Below, piece after piece: positions 35,564 through 45,547 of a DNA stretch of 64,000 nt. The translations under genes were made by a program, and so were the position numbers. Source of the stretch: Symbiodinium microadriaticum. Its lineage: Eukaryota > Sar > Dinophyceae > Suessiales > Symbiodiniaceae. Below the pieces are notes generated by a model. It was given only the letters and a program-made list of their open reading frames with translations, ran no database searches and was not told where the DNA came from. Location of the stretch: positions 264,789 to 328,788 of the forward strand of contig LSRX01000577.1 in NCBI GenBank assembly GCA_001939145.1, in the 5' to 3' direction. Within the stretch, counting starts at the first letter, position 1. Every line of letters starts with the position of its first letter.

Positions 35564-36640
35564 TCTGAAGCAAAGGAAGAGAAGCTCCCTCAGGTTATGC
35601 CACGCAGTTTGCAAGCGGAGAGTTTCGCGCTAGCGCTTTCGGAGGAGCTAAGCAAGAAAGACAAGAAAAGACTGAAGAAGGACCATTGTCATCCCAGCAG
35701 AGCTGTGTTGTGGACGTAGGTGTTCTCATTCAGGAGAAGAAGCGCGAGAAAAAGGCCAAGAAAGCCGAAAAGAAAGCCGCCAAGGTGCGCTCCAGATTTC
35801 CTTCTAAGTGCGATGCCTAGCGCAGGGGCTGCTACATGTAGTACGAGGAGAGCGGAACAGCCGAATCTACTCCAGTCCGAGTATATTGGTCGTCTAGAAG
35901 GCCAGACTTTGGGTCGGAAGTCTGCTTCTCGGTCCCTCGCAGACCTTGGCCAAGATCGAAGAGGCTGCGAAGGAGGCGCGCACTGCCGCTCCGCAGCCGC
36001 AGCATCGCCACGCGAGCTTTGCCTGCGAGGCCGAGCACATCGCGAAGCTGGCGGGTGAAGAGGAAGCCGAGGCCCACTGCATCCCTATCCGCCAACGCAG
36101 CATCACGCAGTTCCTGCGGCCGATTTTCGTTGCAGGCTGCCAGAAGAATAGCCGAGGTGGAGGAGGAGCTTGCGGCAGCTGAGGCTGCACAGACTTCGAA
36201 GTTAGGCTCGCTGGCCCCTTTTCTTTTGCGCAGGCGGCAGCGGCTGCTGCCGAGGAGTCCTCATCGGAAGATCCTGAGATGGCCAGCCGTGCAGGGGTGG
36301 TTGGATATATCAGGATTCGGGATGTCTGAGCAGTCATCATAAGCTTCGAACTGCAACCCAGCCACGAATAAATCGAACCGATGCCTGCACCTCTTGTCGT
36401 TCGCAGGTGGCCAAAGCAGCAAGGCTTCGAGAACAACTCAACGAAGCCTACGAGCATTCTGCAAACGCGTGGTCCTCGGCAGGGATGCTGCAGTGTAACA
36501 GGAATTTTGAGCTGTGCCTGCGGAACGATGCGGGTCGGCTGTCGGTTTGCAGCGAACTATGAATTGACAAGATCTCTTGAGAACACATTGGCACGTTCAT
36601 GACACTGAGGTTGCCTTGAAAGCAGCAGAAAAGGCTCAGG
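35564..36640 (+). CDS. Lys/Glu/Ala-rich coiled-coil protein, exons
   Basis: Consecutive small exons on the + strand each start after an AG and read as charged helix: 35565-35682 (AESFALALSEELSKKDKKRL), 35734-35784 (EKKREKKAKKAEKKAAK), from about 35949 (KIEEAAKEARTAA, later AEHIAKLAGEEEAEA), from 36137 (AARRIAEVEEELAAAEAA), from about 36232 (AEESSSEDPEM), from 36408 (VAKAARLREQLNEAY) and from about 36610 (VALKAAEKAQ). A long coiled coil is likely. No start, stop or family was identified; low-complexity composition makes homology by eye unreliable. Confidence 0.5.
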
Positions 36641-38156
36641 CAAGCACTGCTTGGGTTTACATATTTCAACGCTAGGCCGCCCGCCTCGGTTCGTGGGATT
36701 CTAGCACTTGCGTGAGTTCTTCTGGTGGCAGTTTCGGTCATCATGCCTCCGAGCGGGGCTGGGAAACGGAGGGGAGAGGGAAGGCGGGGCGAGCGCGACT
36801 GCGAGCTTTGCACACAAGGCTTGGCTGTACCGAGCCGAGGAGATGATAAGTTATGCTGATGGCCAGCACCCGCAGCCACGATCCGCACAGAATGCTGCTG
36901 CAAAGAAACGAGCATGAAGGACTTAGGTCAGCGAATGTCAGAAACGAGTAAAATATGTCTGGTTCCCCCTCCATCACCACCTTTGGCGAGCACAGCGGGC
37001 GTGATCACCCACAAGCTTGCCCTGCAAGGCGACGGTCAAGTCCAAGAAGCGCGCAAGGCTTCGACTCCAGAAATCGACTAGAAACTGTTTGGCAGTGACG
37101 GAACTTGAGCTTGAAGGGAAGGTGTGACCTGAAGATGCCCCAGATCTGACGTCCCATCTAGCTTTCACGTTGGAGGTCATCCTCCTCTTCTGGGGCTTCG
37201 GCCTTACACGACGATGGAAAGTGTACATTTGAACCTGACTCTCAGTGACTCTTTCCGGACTCAGGATAGTTCGGACGACTGACTGCCAAAGCCAACTGCA
37301 GATCATCGGAAAGAGTCGTCGCGTGCATCGTTTACATGAAGCCCCAACAGCACTGCGGTTCACATGAATCACAACCTAATGGAGAAAGCTGCTGCGCCTG
37401 CGATGCATGCGTGGTTTTGCTCCAAAGGGCTTCGGGTTTAGGGCAGTTTGGGGTTCAAAGATTAGTCTTTGTGTCTTGGAGGGGAATTCCAGCTGCAGTG
37501 AAGTAGTCGCTTCGACCTTGGAGATCAGAAGGCTTTCAAGAAACAGTATTGGGGTTTCTGGACCGTAGAGACGGGCCCAACGCCGCGGGTGGCCCCTGCA
37601 AAAAGTTGCAGGCGAGAGTTGCATCGCGAGGCTCATGCATTAATGCTGCGTCAGTGCAGGCTATGGCCCATGGGCGGCGAAGCTGGGCCTGGAGGGTCGG
37701 TTTCTTTGCCAGCCTGGAGAGCTCCAGAGAGCTCAGAGAGCTCCCCCTGCTGGCAGGTTCTTGCCTTTGTAGCACTGCCAGAGCTGGCCTCTGCCTTCAT
37801 CGAGGTGCATTTTTGGTGCAGCCTTGCAGCCCTGCAACCCATCCATACCCATCCCTCGGCACAGGAGATTTTTCAGCAGTTTGGCGCAGGTGGAGGGCAA
37901 CAGCTTCGGGCTGAGAGATGAAGGAACGGCTTCCGCACAACAAACCGCAATCGCTTGCGATACATCGCCATACAACAGAATAGAATGTTTTAAATGTGGC
38001 AGAACAACTGAACTGGACCCACGGTTTCCCTCGCAGCTGGTTGGTCTCCTGCATGTACCAGTCACACGGACTGGGACCTGATTGCTTTCAGTCGCTACAA
38101 GTGTTTGTGAGTGTGTGTGCGTGTGTCATGGATAGATAGGTAGAAAGAAAAGGAGA
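36641..38156. other. No recognised gene
   Basis: Overlapping frames on both strands without family resemblance. A GAGCTC-rich stretch with AGAGAGCTC repeats lies near 37718-37745. Confidence 0.4.
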
Positions 38157-38284
38157 TATTCACACACACATAGATACGTAGATACATACATTCGTACCTA
38201 CCTACCTACCTACCTACCTACCTACCTACCTACCTACATCCATGCATACATACATACATACATACATACATACATACATCATGA
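38157..38284. repeat. TACC/TACA microsatellite, left flank
   Basis: (TACC)n grades into (CATA)n. The same CATA-type repeat resumes on the far side of the element at 39436, so the element sits inside one microsatellite. Confidence 0.92.
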
Positions 38285-38454
38285 ATGTAATGGTTCGGTT
38301 CGGTTGCGGTTTTGAAAAGGCGGTTCAGGTTCATGCGATTCGGTTTCTCCGACGGTTCCTGCGGTTCAGTTCGCGGTTCCTGGCGGTTCCAATCCCCTAG
38401 TCCCAAAAGCGTTGAGAACAACACATTTTGGAGCCTCGGAATGGCCGCGGAGCC

Positions 38455-39142
38455 ACGCGGGGGAGTACACAATTCGCGAGTTTGGGGTCTGAAGCTTGCG
38501 AAATGGGTACTCCCACGCGTGCTGCTAGGGAAAGGCCCGCCGCGCGCGGGAGTACACAATTCGGGAGTTTGGGGCCTGAAGCTTGCGAAAAGGGTGTTCC
38601 CACACGTGTTGCTGGGGGGGCCCGCTGCGCACTGAGTACACAATTCGGGAGTTTGGGGCCTGAAGCTTGCGAAAAGGGTACTCCCACGCGTGCTGCTGGG
38701 GAGGGGCCCGCCGCGCGCGGGAGTACACAACTCGGAGTTTGGGGCCTGAAGCTTGCGAGGGTACTCCCACGCGTGCTGCTGGGGAGGGGCCCGCCGCGCG
38801 CGGGAGTACACAATTCGGAGTTTGGGGCCTGAAGCTTGCGAAAAGGGTACTCCCACGCGTGCTGCTGGGGAGGGGCCCGCCGCACTGGGGAGTACACAAT
38901 TCGCGAATTTGGGGCCTGAAGCTTGCGAAAACGGTACTCCCACGCGTGCTGCTGGGAGGGGCCCGCCGCGCGGGGGAGTACACAGTTCGGCTGCTGGGGA
39001 GGGGCCCGCCGCGCGGGGGAGTACACAATTTGGGAGTTTGGGGCCTGGAGCTTGTGCTGGGGGAGTACACAATTCGGAAGTTTGGGGCCTGCAGCTTGCG
39101 AACAGGGTACTCCCACGCATGTGGCTTTGGGAAGGGGCCCGG
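38455..39142. repeat. Tandem array of hairpin units, about 86-bp period
   Basis: About nine units, the seventh and eighth shortened. Each holds GGGAGTACACAATTCG, then TTTGGGGCCTGAAGCTTGCG, then GGGTACTCCCACGCGTGCTG. The GGAGTAC and GTACTCC parts are complementary, so each unit folds as a hairpin. The GGGAGTACA core and GGGGC-TGAA spacing match the hairpins of the 21-kb element. Confidence 0.92.
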
Positions 39143-39321
39143 AGCTATACATGGAAGAGATTGCAGAAAGCGTAAACCTTCTTTCATTATGAACCCTTTA
39201 AAAACGGACTCTATATAAGCCCCTTTATGGGTGCCGCGAACCCAAGAGGCCCGTGAAGTGAAAATTCGTGATCCATCAACGATCTGTGCAAACCCGTTTC
39301 GGGCCACCTCTGCTCCGAGTT
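39143..39321. other. Unique spacer inside the transposon
   Basis: About 180 bp of non-repetitive DNA between the hairpin array and the right hexamer array. No gene is seen. Confidence 0.5.
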
Positions 39322-39435
39322 GGCGGTTCGGTTCGGCAGGTTCGCGGTTCGCGGTTCCTAAACCGGCATTGCGGTTCCGGCGGTTCCTGTGGAATCGGTT
39401 CCATTTCGCGGTTCCAGTTCGGTTCGTTACCTTTC

Positions 39436-39615
39436 ATGCATACATACATGCAGGCATACATACATACATACATACATACATACATACATACATGTGTGTA
39501 TATATATATATATATATATACAATATACATACATACGTACGTGCGTACATACATACATACATACATACATACATTCATTCATTCATTCATTCATTCATTC
39601 ATTCATTCATTCACA
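39436..39615. repeat. CATA, TA and ATTC microsatellites, right flank
   Basis: (CATA)n, (TA)n, again (CATA)n and then (ATTC)n. It follows the transposon end directly and matches its left flank. Confidence 0.92.
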
Positions 39616-40168
39616 AACACGCACATGGAAGCACACACAGGTGTTCAATGGTCCAAAAATTTCAATTTTGCCCAGATTCCACTTCCAGATGGGCGATGGT
39701 AACGTGTTCGAGATGGGAGGAGGTCCGCACAAACCCACATGCAGCATCCCTTAGCGAGGCGGGAAGGATGAGAGAAGTGAGTGAGTTCTCTTCTGGATTT
39801 ACCATTTGGGTGGCAAGTGTTTCTAGTGATCAGATTTATCCTGCAGGCCTTCCAAGGTTTGCACATTTTTGCGCGGTTGCTGGTCTCTGCAGCTTCTGCC
39901 CAAGAACCAGCATCTAGCAGCATGGAGAAGCAATCCATCCTCGGTACAGCTTGGGCCCCAGTTGGGTGTTTTCGGGCCGCTTGAGGAGCGAAGCGGATGA
40001 CAAATTGTCTTTGTCGCAACTGAACGTGCGCCAGTGGTCATGCTTGGCTTCTTCGTTGCTGCTGCCCTAAGGCAAACTTTGTCTCCGTCCTCATGCGGCA
40101 GAAGATGAACGTTTAGAGTGATCATAGACGCTGGGTTGAGGCTGTCTGACAAATACGGCATTTACAGC
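39616..40168. other. No recognised gene
   Basis: Unique sequence between two microsatellite blocks. No coding signal is recognised on either strand. Confidence 0.45.
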
Positions 40169-40254
40169 ACACACACGCACACACACACACACACACACAC
40201 GAAGACGCATTCGCAGATATACATATGCATGCGTTCAGTTTATACACATATCTC

Positions 40255-40291
<37 letters not shown>

Positions 40292-40311
40292 AGAGAGAGA
40301 TAGAGGGAGAG
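40169..40311. repeat. CA, TA and GA microsatellites before unit 1
   Basis: (CA)n at 40170-40202, (TA)n at 40257-40288, then GA-rich sequence to 40311, directly abutting a spliced-leader relic. Every complete element 5' end in this window is preceded by such a repeat. Confidence 0.9.
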
Positions 40312-40313
40312 CG

Positions 40314-40332
40314 GTAGCCATTTTGGCTCAAG
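40314..40332 (+). other. DinoSL relic
   Basis: GTAGCCATTTTGGCTCAAG, identical to the last 19 nt of the conserved dinoflagellate spliced leader. In mRNA this leader is added by trans-splicing, so its presence in the genome marks a reinserted transcript. Confidence 0.95.
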
Positions 40333-40753
40333 TGCTGCACCTTTGCTCGGGGGCCTGTACCGCCTCCTTGCATCGGGGGGAGAGACAGGGAGTCGACCTG
40401 GGGGCTGTTCACCCCTAGGGGAGCTTTCCTGTTTTTCTCCAGCGGTGCTTGAGCTAACCCGCCCGACGTGTTTCTGCTTAAGTGGCCTCGAAAAGCCTTC
40501 GCTAGCGCCTCCAGCCATACTCTCGGAGGGCAAGTTTGCAGCACCACAGCCTTGAGGGGGAGCGAGTTACTGCAAGATCCTTGACCAAGCCGCTTTTGAG
40601 GGGGAGTACAAACACGCCTACACCTTGCACCAGGCTGCCTTGCTTGCCACAGTGACCCCGGGGGAGCACTACGCTGGGTGCAGACCTCCATCGACTACAA
40701 GTCCGTGACTTGGGTCACGCAGGACAAGATAGCATAGATCACCTACGTGGATC

Positions 40754-41827
40754 ATGGCAGAAGAGGAGGAGAAAGTGTGCAGACTTTGTCGTTTTGCTGG
40801 GGGGATTTGCCAGGTTGGTTTTCGAAAGAACCATGAACGGTCCGATCCCCAATGCAGATTGCACGGGGTGATTGGACGGGGTACAGGTGCCCGACCAAAC
40901 AAAGCCGACGCCTCTCCAGAGGAGGGGGGACTTGACCTTCCCTCTACCGCGGAACCCAAGAAAGTGCTGTTCAAGACCAGGAGGGGACTACACCTCCAAT
41001 TCGATCCAGAGCCGAGCCTGGACCGATGGATCAGTTGCGAGGTGCGGTTCAATGCGAAGACCGGGAAGTACACAACACCAAAGGGGGAGCTCAGTGTAGC
41101 CCAGCAAGCCGCATATGAACAATACCAAAACAGGCATATGGCTCGCTGCCGGGTGGGGGACGTCGCGGACAAGCTCACCCGCATCGTGGATAAGTACCTG
41201 CCAAAGGTTGCCGACGAGAACAGAGTCTTCATCATGCGGTTCCCGAACAAGGCCTCCCAGCTGCTAAAAAAGGCACGCCGGATTCGGCGACGAATCAAAG
41301 CCGAGATCCGGAGGGATGTGAGAGAAAAGCAGGTGCAGACCCCAGCGGGGGAGGTGCAGAAGCAGCGTGCGAGAAAAGAAAAACCAGGACGATCCTCAAG
41401 GCGGGGGACCACAAAACAAAAGACGACAGAGGAGAATGCGGAGCCAGACCCTGCGCCGCCACCTCAGAAGCAGGGGAAGCTGAGTCAGCGTGTGACAAAT
41501 GAACGAGAGGAGGACAGCCCCCCTGATTGGGGGGACGACCTTCCGGACACCATGACGGAAGATGTGGAGCCGCCCGCAGCAATGGTTCCACCAGTGGAGG
41601 ACAATACCACCTCCACATGGCCATGGGGGAAGGAAGGCCGACCCTCAGACAAAAGGGGGAGCCAGGGCATCCTCGCGCAAAGGCCCAATGAGCCCAAGTC
41701 ACCGCCCAGAAGACCGAGCCAACGAAGGGGGGACATGCAGCTCTTGAGTGCTGTACAACAAGTACAAGCACACATGGCGAGAGGACGAGCACAACGAGGA
41801 CTCGGCCCAGAACTGAACCATGAATGA
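40754..41827 (+). CDS. Element protein, copy 1 (intact, 357 aa)
   Basis: An uninterrupted ORF from ATG to TGA. Residues 9-37 form a finger-like CX2C...HX6CX2H pattern (C9, C12, H27, C34, H37). Residues 80-130 form a core with LQFDPEPSLDRWI and then YTTPKGELSVAQQAAYEQY. Residues 138-190 are basic and helical (VDKYLPKVADENRVFIMRF, then LLKKARRIRRRIKAEIR). A charged linker leads to MTEDVE (267-272), WPWG (289-292), GRPSD (295-299) and AVQQVQAHMARGRAQRG near the C-terminus. Related text occurs in units 7 and 11. I do not recognise the family. The finger and basic helix suggest nucleic-acid binding, as in an ORF1/Gag-like RNA chaperone (inference); no catalytic motif is seen. Confidence 0.75.
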   Translation: MAEEEEKVCRLCRFAGGICQVGFRKNHERSDPQCRLHGVIGRGTGARPNKADASPEEGGLDLPSTAEPKKVLFKTRRGLHLQFDPEPSLDRWISCEVRFNAKTGKYTTPKGELSVAQQAAYEQYQNRHMARCRVGDVADKLTRIVDKYLPKVADENRVFIMRFPNKASQLLKKARRIRRRIKAEIRRDVREKQVQTPAGEVQKQRARKEKPGRSSRRGTTKQKTTEENAEPDPAPPPQKQGKLSQRVTNEREEDSPPDWGDDLPDTMTEDVEPPAAMVPPVEDNTTSTWPWGKEGRPSDKRGSQGILAQRPNEPKSPPRRPSQRRGDMQLLSAVQQVQAHMARGRAQRGLGPELNHE

Positions 41828-41935
41828 GTCGGGGGACATTTTGTCCAATAGCTTTCAGTTTCGAGCATGTACAGCCCTCGCAAACTTGTACGGCACCTTC
41901 CCTTTGCAACATAAAAGGGGAATAGGGGGGGGTGT

Positions 41936-43644
41936 TGGTTGTCTGGTGCACGGTTGTCTGTCGGTGCGGCCCCTTTCGGGCTGAGGGCAATCCACGTTCC
42001 CCTGGATGTGCCTGGACGACTGACCCCCCCAGAAAGACACCCCTGCTAAGACCATCACCGATAAACAAGGTACCACAGGCAGCATCCAGGTCCTCCATGG
42101 GCACTCCGACTGTCACTGGTGCGAGGGGCAGTACAATTGTCTCAACACACCAACAACACCAACTTCAGCTGCACTACCAAGGTTACCGTTGCTGTACTGC
42201 TCCCCTTCCTGGATGTTGCGGGAGCTCCACTCCCCAACTCCACTGGTGACATGGACAGGATCCTGGCCTAACCTGCCTCCCCACCTGATCCCGAACACAA
42301 GCCTCGCACAGCACTGCCTCGACCTTCCCACCCCATCCCCGAAGCCTGGTTGATTTCCTTTGGGCTTGGTGACAGGACAGGTGCGAGCAGACTGAGTTCA
42401 ACAGCAGTTGCGGAGTACATTACTACTGCCCAGGAAGCTTCACATGACTTGTCGAAAATATGCCCCAGCTCCCCGGTCGCCCACGCAGCACACAGCAGTT
42501 TGAGATCCCCACAGGTTACATACCTCAAAGCGACAATCAACGGCAAGGCTAGTCGTCATTGTCTAAGGAGCTGGGGCTTGTAAGGGGCGCCATCTGTGTG
42601 TCTCAGTTGCGTGCAGCCCCTACTCTCGGTCCGGTGGATCGCGTAAAGGGCGTGGATGGCATGGTCGAGCTCGCCGCACCGCTGTCTCCGTCGGGCATGG
42701 TCGCCGTCCCCCTCCACCACGCGACTCCCCCTCAAGCGGTCACGGGTCCCCCTTGGAGCCCTCCTGCTGCCGGATCGGCTTGGTGCCCGGCGTTCTGAAG
42801 GGGCTTGGGCGGCTTGTTCTCCGCTAAGATCCATTGTGGCTGCCTGATCCCCCCGTGGCTGTGGCGGATGTTGGGCTACTGGTTGTTCATGACGAAGGTC
42901 CCCTCGTTCCCCTTGCTGTGTTGGGGACTGCTGGCTGCTCCCCCCTTGGTCTTCAGCTGCTGCTTCAAAGGGCACCATTTGCACCCAGTGCGCCACCTCA
43001 TTCCAAGTAAGCTCGTCAGGTTTGTGGAGCCCCCTTCTCTTGAACTCCGCGCAGATTTCACTCTTGGTCGCCTAACATGTTCTTCCAGGCCAGTGCTGTC
43101 TGGCAGTCCCGCTGGCGAGCTTTCAGCTTGTCTGGTGTGTTTAGGAGGTGAGCCTCCCAGCGGTTCCCCGGGGCTGTCCAGGTCTGCTTGGTAGGCTCCC
43201 GCAGTCGGTGGGGAGGAGTCATAGATCGGCGTCGGGGACACGTCATGCCCCCCGCCCCCGCAGCTGCTGTTCCCTGCCATTGCTGTCCCCAGGAAGTTTG
43301 CGGTCTTTGTGTCCCTGCCAAAATCACGGACAGGTAGATGAAAAGCGTCCCCCTCCCAGCGTACCTCGAATCAAGGAGCGCAAGGGAGAAGTAATGGGGT
43401 AGGCTCGCCGATCCCCCCGGCGGAGAGGTTTGCCGATGTCCCGAAAGGTCAGCACAATGGTCCCCCCGAGCTCCGGAGCCACCTATCACGCGGAGGAGGG
43501 CCTTGTTCGCGAGGGCGCGTAGTTCTGCAAACTCTCCCTTCAACAAGATGGCCCGGCTCCCTCTCTCAAGAGAACGCCCGGGTTGCCCCTCTCTCTGAGG
43601 GGGCTCGGGGCTTGAGCACTCGCTGCTTGAGCCAAAATGGCTAC
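41936..43644 (-). mobile_element. DinoSL element, unit 2 (reversed)
   Basis: Read on the minus strand, the unit begins with an exact 19-nt leader relic at 43644-43626 and continues down to about 41936, with C tracts on the + strand throughout (G tracts on its own sense strand). The conserved leader seen in other units is mostly absent after the relic. The body differs from unit 1; frames such as PEKSLFRQRT and LRVIGGSGARGDHCADLSGH do not resemble protein copy 1. The 3' end was not located. Confidence 0.6.
43626..43644 (-). other. DinoSL relic, minus strand
   Basis: The reverse complement reads GTAGCCATTTTGGCTCAAG exactly. It is preceded on its own strand by GAAAG-type repeat (43650-43670). 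Confidence 0.95.
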
Positions 43645-43799
43645 AAATTCCTTTCTTTCTTTCGGCAGGGTTATGGGCGAGGGGGTTACCCCCCTTGCTA
43701 CAAATTCCTCTCGCTCTCTCTTTCTTTCTTTCGCCAGGGCTACGAGCAAGGGGATTGCTCCCCTTGCTCGCTCTCTCTGTCGCTCTCCTCTCTCTCTCT
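43645..43799. repeat. CT/CTTT microsatellite joint
   Basis: CTTTCTTTC, CTCTCT and related repeats. On the minus strand this is a GA/GAAA tail following the 3' module at 43924-43800 and preceding the reversed leader relic, so it forms a head-to-tail joint in minus orientation. Confidence 0.85.
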
Positions 43800-43973
43800 C
43801 TACCAGCCATGGGGGTCGGGCAGCGTCCAGGCCCTTCCCCCGCACGCGAGCGCGCAGCTGCGGTTCTTTGCCGGAAAAGAGATTTCTCCGGGGGGTTGCC
43901 CGGTTGCCCCCCGAAGGCTCGGCTATACAACGATTGTACGAGCAGGCCAGAGCGGTTGACCAGTGATTGTCCC
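43800..43973 (-). mobile_element. Element 3'-end fragment, unit 3 (reversed)
   Basis: On the minus strand it reads AGCCGAGCCT (43924-43915), a GGGGGG...CCCCCC stem-loop, a GCGCGCTCGCG palindrome, then GGCTGGTAG and a GA tail. This is the same order as the + strand 3' ends at 55275, 57042 and 59041. Confidence 0.75.
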
Positions 43974-44420
43974 CCAAAACAACGCACACAAGCAACACTC
44001 ACAAACGCTTCAGTAAACTAAGTGCCTCGCCACTGGTCAAGCCGTTCCCCCCAGCTAAAGAAAGACAAGACCACTAAGGGGGCGTTGAAAAGAAACCTGG
44101 ATTCGGGGCGATGTGGCCCAAGGTGGAATGGTTTTACCTGAGAAGAGCCAGATGTGTGGCCCGTTTAAAGAGTTCACCCCCCGTCGGCCTATATTGTCAA
44201 ATTATCCAAGTGGGATCGAACATGCATTCACGGGTTGACTGAGCTACCATTGACTCACGGACTTTCGTGGGCTACCATTCAGCGGAAAACACTGTAGGAT
44301 TGAGTACTTGGTCCCCCTCCCAAAGCAATCAAAAGGGTCGACATGACAGAAGCTGCATCGAAGAAGCGCGCGCCATGGGGGTAGGCCTTCGGGCCAGGGC
44401 TTCCTGAAGCCCATACCCCT

Positions 44421-44454
<34 letters not shown>
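43974..44454 (+). mobile_element. Element 3'-end fragment, unit 4, with CAAG tail
   Basis: A GCGCGCGCC block (44367-44375) is followed by nested stems: GGGGTA pairs with TACCCC, and GGGCTTCC with GAAGCCC. The end is CTAG and (CAAG)n at 44422-44454. The stretch GGGGTAGGCCTTCGGGCCAG recurs at 56745, showing two copies of one 3' end. The upstream part has no recognised gene. Confidence 0.6.
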
Positions 44455-44456
44455 GA

Positions 44457-45547
44457 ATTTTGGCTCAAGTGCCGCACCTTTGCTTAGGGGTCTGTGACAC
44501 CCCTTTGCATCGGGGCGGGGGGTGACTGGTTTTCTCGGGGGTGTCTCCCCCTTGGAAGCCAGCTCACTCGACTCCTGCGGTGCTTGAATCGTACGCCCGC
44601 CACATCTAACTTCCGTGGAGGTGGCTGGGTGAGGGATTACCCGTACGTCAAGTTCGTGACTCTGGCAAGGACGAGAAGATAGTTATCCTTGCACTTCGTG
44701 AGAACATGGCGACAACAGGGGCATCCCCTTTACACCCTGGCGCAACCACTCCCCGAGAGTGCCTCAGATGTAAAGAAGTCCGTCTTACCATAGGGGACAT
44801 GATCGCTCTGACCGAAGACCAGAGCAGAGGAAGGCCCACCCCAAGGCCGCGTGAAAGGTCTCCTTTACCTCGACGACGTAGAGGACCACCAAGTTGACCG
44901 GGGGCCCCTTTGGTGAGCTCTGAGCGGGGAAATGAGCCTTTAGCAACGATTTTCCTTCTCTGGGAGTAAACCCAATCACCTAGCGCCGTACCTTCCAAAA
45001 CAACTTTTGTTTCAGGCACAGTGGTATGCATGTGTAACTTCTTTTTCTCTTCCTTTCAAGTAGTCTCTCCACTCGCTTTTTCGCGTGAACACGAGGGAAC
45101 ACCCCTAAGAAAACTTTTCCTTGTACTATATGACGGGCCGCAGGAGCCATCCATGTACCGATATGCCGTGCCTCTGCTCGAAGCTCTAATTAACCAGCCA
45201 CGTGCCTTTCACAGCAGCTTGCAGGGGAATTTCTTCCTTTATGTCTTGTTATTTGGGGCTCTACTGGACATGCTTTCATGTTTTCAGGGGAACCTGCCTC
45301 TGCTGCGTCATGCACCGGAGGCCGTAACAACTAACTAGGGGGTACCCTTCCTGGTCCTAAGCTGCCATCGTGTTGTGGTTGTCTTACTCTGCCTTTGTTA
45401 TGCCGTCTATCATCCTGATTAAATCTGCCTCAGTGGTGCAAGCTTTTCTCTCCACCAAAACGGTCCGGGGCGCCGACGCGCGCTGGCCAGGGGGGCAACT
45501 CCTTGGCACAGCCGAAGAGGGAGAGCGAGCGAGAGGGACAGAGAGAC
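44457..45547 (+). mobile_element. DinoSL element, unit 5
   Basis: The unit starts with a 13-nt leader relic (ATTTTGGCTCAAG, 44457-44469) directly after (CAAG)n, then the conserved leader to about 44630. The 3' part carries CCAAAACGGTCC, a GCGC-rich block and a hairpin (GGCCAGGGGG against CTCCTTGGC), then a GA-rich tail to 45547. A segment at 45085-45200 (ACGGGCCGCAGGAGCCA and onward) is related to unit 6 at 52485. Protein copy 1 text is absent, so this is a shorter or deleted unit. Confidence 0.65.

Larger units (their letters stand above)
38285..39432. mobile_element. Larger relative of the 21-kb TIR transposon
   Basis: Ends are GTAATG at 38287 and CGTTAC at 39425, an inverted pair resembling the 21-kb element (CAGTAA and TTACTG). 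Inside each end is a degenerate CGGTTC hexamer array in the same direct orientation (38292-38396 and 39322-39424). The centre is a tandem hairpin array. No transposase is encoded; the long minus-strand frames across the array are repeat translations. Target duplication cannot be read because both flanks are CATA microsatellite. Confidence 0.65.
40312..41935 (+). mobile_element. DinoSL element, unit 1
   Basis: The unit starts with an exact 19-nt spliced-leader relic and the conserved leader (40333-40480), carries the intact protein copy at 40754-41827 and runs on in G-tract-rich sequence to about 41935. There the tract polarity flips to C, marking the border with a reversed unit. No 3' hairpin module is seen, so the 3' end is missing. 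Element class is unassigned: no long terminal repeats or reverse transcriptase are visible. Confidence 0.7.

Noticed and set aside
38230-39307. Long minus-strand frames of 250-300 codons
   Set aside because: They are translations of the tandem hairpin repeat, open in several frames at once with the same short peptide repeated.
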